From CBDBDZ01 sp965204215 (GTDB lineage: Bacteria > Pseudomonadota > Gammaproteobacteria > Pseudomonadales > GM7GCV1): 64,000 nt of DNA. Location of the stretch: the NCBI GenBank assembly GCA_965204215.1, contig CBDBDZ010000013.1, forward strand, positions 186,001 through 250,000. Direction: 5' to 3'. Positions within the stretch are counted from its first letter, which is position 1, and each line of letters starts with the position of its first letter. The position numbers were made by a program, and so were the translations under genes. Under the pieces are notes generated by a model, which was not told the DNA's origin, did no database searches, and worked only from the letters and a program-made list of their open reading frames with translations. Positions 62,446-64,000 of the stretch are shown one piece after another.

Positions 62446-63079
62446 TGAGTTTTTGAATATAACGAGAGAATACTTTGTTGGAAGGCGAACGATACAAATT
62501 AGCATAATCAATCAATTGTTGTTTGCCAAGTCCAAAAAATGAAGTTTCGTCAATTCGCAATTCATCAAATAATACTTCTGGTATGTCATTAACTTTAGTA
62601 ATGAATTTTATTTGGCTAATGCTATCAGCAATGGCTTTTTCTGGGCTTGCTATCCAATACCCGCTACCTTCAATCTTTTTATTGATTAAACCATAAGGGA
62701 AAGCATTCTGGTTTATGTGTTGATACACAAAGTCACCCAAGGGGGTTTGACAGAGCTTGCTGCGATTAGGGGTTGCAGAAGTGATAATTTTGGATTGTTC
62801 AGGAATCAAGCTCCAATGAGCTAAGGCGTACTGAAATGAAATGTATGAAGGGGAGTATAAAACATTTGCAATAATTGGGGTGCGAACATTGCCGCCAATT
62901 TTGGGTGAAGCGCAGTACAAGCCTTTCCTAAGTTTTAGAATATATCCCTTTTCAATATCCGAGGCTATTTTGTTACGTGGGTATTTGTAACCGTCAGTAG
63001 TTAATAGATGAATTAAGTATCCGTAGTTAAAAGGCACATTTAAGGGGTAGATGATGCTTTGGTAAGTAGCGGTATGCAT
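62429..63079 (-). CDS. AbiEi-type antitoxin
   Basis: 216 residues from ATG 63079; the longer frame would add a hydrophobic stretch (FALLIILSI) unlike AbiEi. N-terminal winged-helix (LLTTDGYKYPRNKIASDIEK, GYILKLRKGLYCA), then the AbiEi C-terminal region with SYISFQYALAHWSLIPE and WIASPEKAIADSI. Represses its own operon in characterised relatives. Sits before the toxin gene as usual. Confidence 0.85.
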   Translation of the reverse strand: MHTATYQSIIYPLNVPFNYGYLIHLLTTDGYKYPRNKIASDIEKGYILKLRKGLYCASPKIGGNVRTPIIANVLYSPSYISFQYALAHWSLIPEQSKIITSATPNRSKLCQTPLGDFVYQHINQNAFPYGLINKKIEGSGYWIASPEKAIADSISQIKFITKVNDIPEVLFDELRIDETSFFGLGKQQLIDYANLYRSPSNKVFSRYIQKLNDFCN

Positions 63080-63209
63080 AGTATGGTTGTTATTTATACT
63101 CAAAATGATTAATAGCGCAAATATAATAAGGCCATTGCAATAAGCAATGGTCGCGTGATACAGGATAGTATCACTCAAAATCGAACACTATAAGAGTTTG
63201 ATTTTGCGA

Positions 63210-63236
63210 GTCTTGAAAAATTACATTTTTTCAAGA
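63210..63236. terminator. Hairpin terminator-like structure
   Basis: GTCTTGAAAAA / TTTTTTCAAGAC around TTAC. T- and A-tracts within the stem could terminate transcription in either direction. A second imperfect hairpin TTGCATAGGCA / TGCCTAATGCAA follows at 63246-63271. Both are upstream of the AbiE pair. Confidence 0.55.
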
Positions 63237-63281
63237 CGATCCTAGTTGCATAGGCAGGATGCCTAATGCAATGGCATTATT

Positions 63282-63338
63282 ATATAATTTTTGTCTTATA
63301 TGTTGATATAATATCAACATATAAGACAAAAATTATAT
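63282..63338. repeat. Perfect 57-bp palindrome between abiE and the TonB receptor
   Basis: Arms of 28 bases (ATATAATTTTTGTCTTATAT then GTTGATAT) that match perfectly around one central A at 63310. AT-rich. It lies 55 bases downstream of the receptor stop, so it may be a terminator, or a cruciform-forming or protein-binding site. No second copy seen. Confidence 0.85.
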
Positions 63339-63392
63339 TCAATGCAAAAAAAACGGGTGACATTGCACCCGCTTTTAAATTAGATAATATTA

Positions 63393-64000
63393 TTAGAAGT
63401 TATATCTGGCAGTCACACCAAATGTTCTTTGTAATACTTGCCTAACTTCCCTAAAGTCAGCGTTGGGGTCAAAATTGCCAACGCCGAAACTGGTGACATC
63501 GGTTTCAGCTTGAGAGTTGAATAAGTTTTTGCTCCAAACGGCTAGCTCCCAATCGCCTTCTGGAGCGCGAATACCCAGGAATAGATTAAATAACCCGTAA
63601 GGCTCTGTTTCAGGTGGTGCACTACCATCAGTTACAAATGTTGGATCGGTTGAAGATAGACTGCCAACGTATCTTGCATTACCGCGAATAAAGCCTTCAA
63701 CAGAACCAATTTGTCTGAAGTATTCAGAAAATATGTTAAAGGTTAAATCAGGGGCGCCTGCGATACGTTGCCCTTCAACATTACAACGGTTTACGATAAT
63801 ATCAGGATTAACTGCATCACCGTTTGCATCTAATTCTATGTCACAAGGGCGAAGTGCACCACTATCCCATTCAAAGTTAACGTAGGTAAGGTTAATGCCG
63901 TATGACCAGTTAGGTGTAATTAATAGACGCGCATCCAAATCAATACCTGTAGCAGTGGCATCACCATTAAAAATGATTCCGCCAGTAATTCGTCTAATTG
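63393..64000 (-). CDS. TonB-dependent receptor, C-terminal beta-barrel (partial)
   Basis: The frame is open to base 64000, so the gene continues beyond the window; an internal TTG at 63938 is not the start. About 202 residues of barrel: ITGGIIFNGDATATGIDLDA, RLLITPNWSYGINLTYVNF, APDLTFNIFSEYF, PYGLFNLFLGIRAPEG, WELAVWSKNLFNSQ, and the terminal TFGVTARYNF ending in Phe, as in outer-membrane receptors. Ligand cannot be told from this part. Confidence 0.9.
   Translation of the reverse strand, partial: IRRITGGIIFNGDATATGIDLDARLLITPNWSYGINLTYVNFEWDSGALRPCDIELDANGDAVNPDIIVNRCNVEGQRIAGAPDLTFNIFSEYFRQIGSVEGFIRGNARYVGSLSSTDPTFVTDGSAPPETEPYGLFNLFLGIRAPEGDWELAVWSKNLFNSQAETDVTSFGVGNFDPNADFREVRQVLQRTFGVTARYNF

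Noticed and set aside
63393..63938. A complete 181-residue protein starting at 63938
   Set aside because: The codon there is TTG, and the same frame continues without a stop to the window edge as beta-barrel sequence.
1..64000. CRISPR arrays, rRNA and tRNA genes
   Set aside because: No regularly spaced short direct repeats and no rRNA or clear tRNA cloverleaf were recognised by eye. A covariance-model scan would be needed to exclude a tRNA.

Overview
The window reads as a chromosomal segment of a free-living, moderately AT-rich marine gammaproteobacterium. The evidence is a grpE-dnaK-dnaJ-dapB heat-shock operon with a sigma32-type promoter, the tsaC-hemF-aroE cluster, psd/sulfurtransferase/rsgA, a DUF2909 protein next to hemH and mutS, and a DMSP lyase of the DddP type. 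The exact family cannot be fixed from this sequence alone.

Layout. 1-25.5 kb is mostly core genome: ubiA (cut by the window start), dnaB, a YjiH-like membrane protein, speB, the chaperone operon, tsaC-hemF-aroE, a retropepsin-like/SEC-C protein, a DASS transporter, a fatty-acid/quinone oxidoreductase block, htpX, a homocysteine methyltransferase and a fused indolepyruvate ferredoxin oxidoreductase. 25.7-35.4 kb is an accessory island. 35.4-64 kb returns to core and niche genes: hemH, mutS, a DUF349 protein, bfr/bfd, dddP plus a class II aldolase, an orphan pilC-like gene, an octaheme cytochrome, the psd-rsgA region, a TSUP permease, an M23 peptidase, anmK, an acyl-CoA ligase with an MFS transporter, an AbiE toxin-antitoxin pair and a TonB-dependent receptor (cut by the window end).

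The island is the main discovery. It is a disarmed chromosomal integron. A 38-codon stump of an integron integrase (minus strand, 26937-27050) is cut off exactly at an IS3-family element. Next come a Pc-like promoter, a possible attI core, and gene cassettes separated by four attC sites (two closely related, one longer, one degenerate). Cassette cargo: a three-gene envelope operon diverging from a phage-type repressor, with three evenly spaced operator-like sites between them; a small membrane protein; a cold-shock/zinc-ribbon/CFI-box fusion; a VOC protein; and a small secreted protein. The far end was remodelled by an IS5-type element, a 46-48 bp leftover of a second copy of it, and a second inverted IS3 copy that itself carries an IS630-type element. 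The two IS3 copies are both 1271 bp once the IS630 insertion is subtracted.

A second theme is small dispersed repeats sitting on gene ends. Family A (about 140 bp, perfect 16-20 bp terminal inverted repeats that change together between copies), family B (about 120-160 bp), family C (about 95 bp) and an ATGCAT-centred terminal motif all recur in intergenic DNA. One complete 176-bp element with 19-bp inverted ends sits inside a family C copy with a TCA duplication. Several of these repeats supply start codons, stop codons or terminal residues of core genes (tsaC, anmK, the GST and IOR genes).
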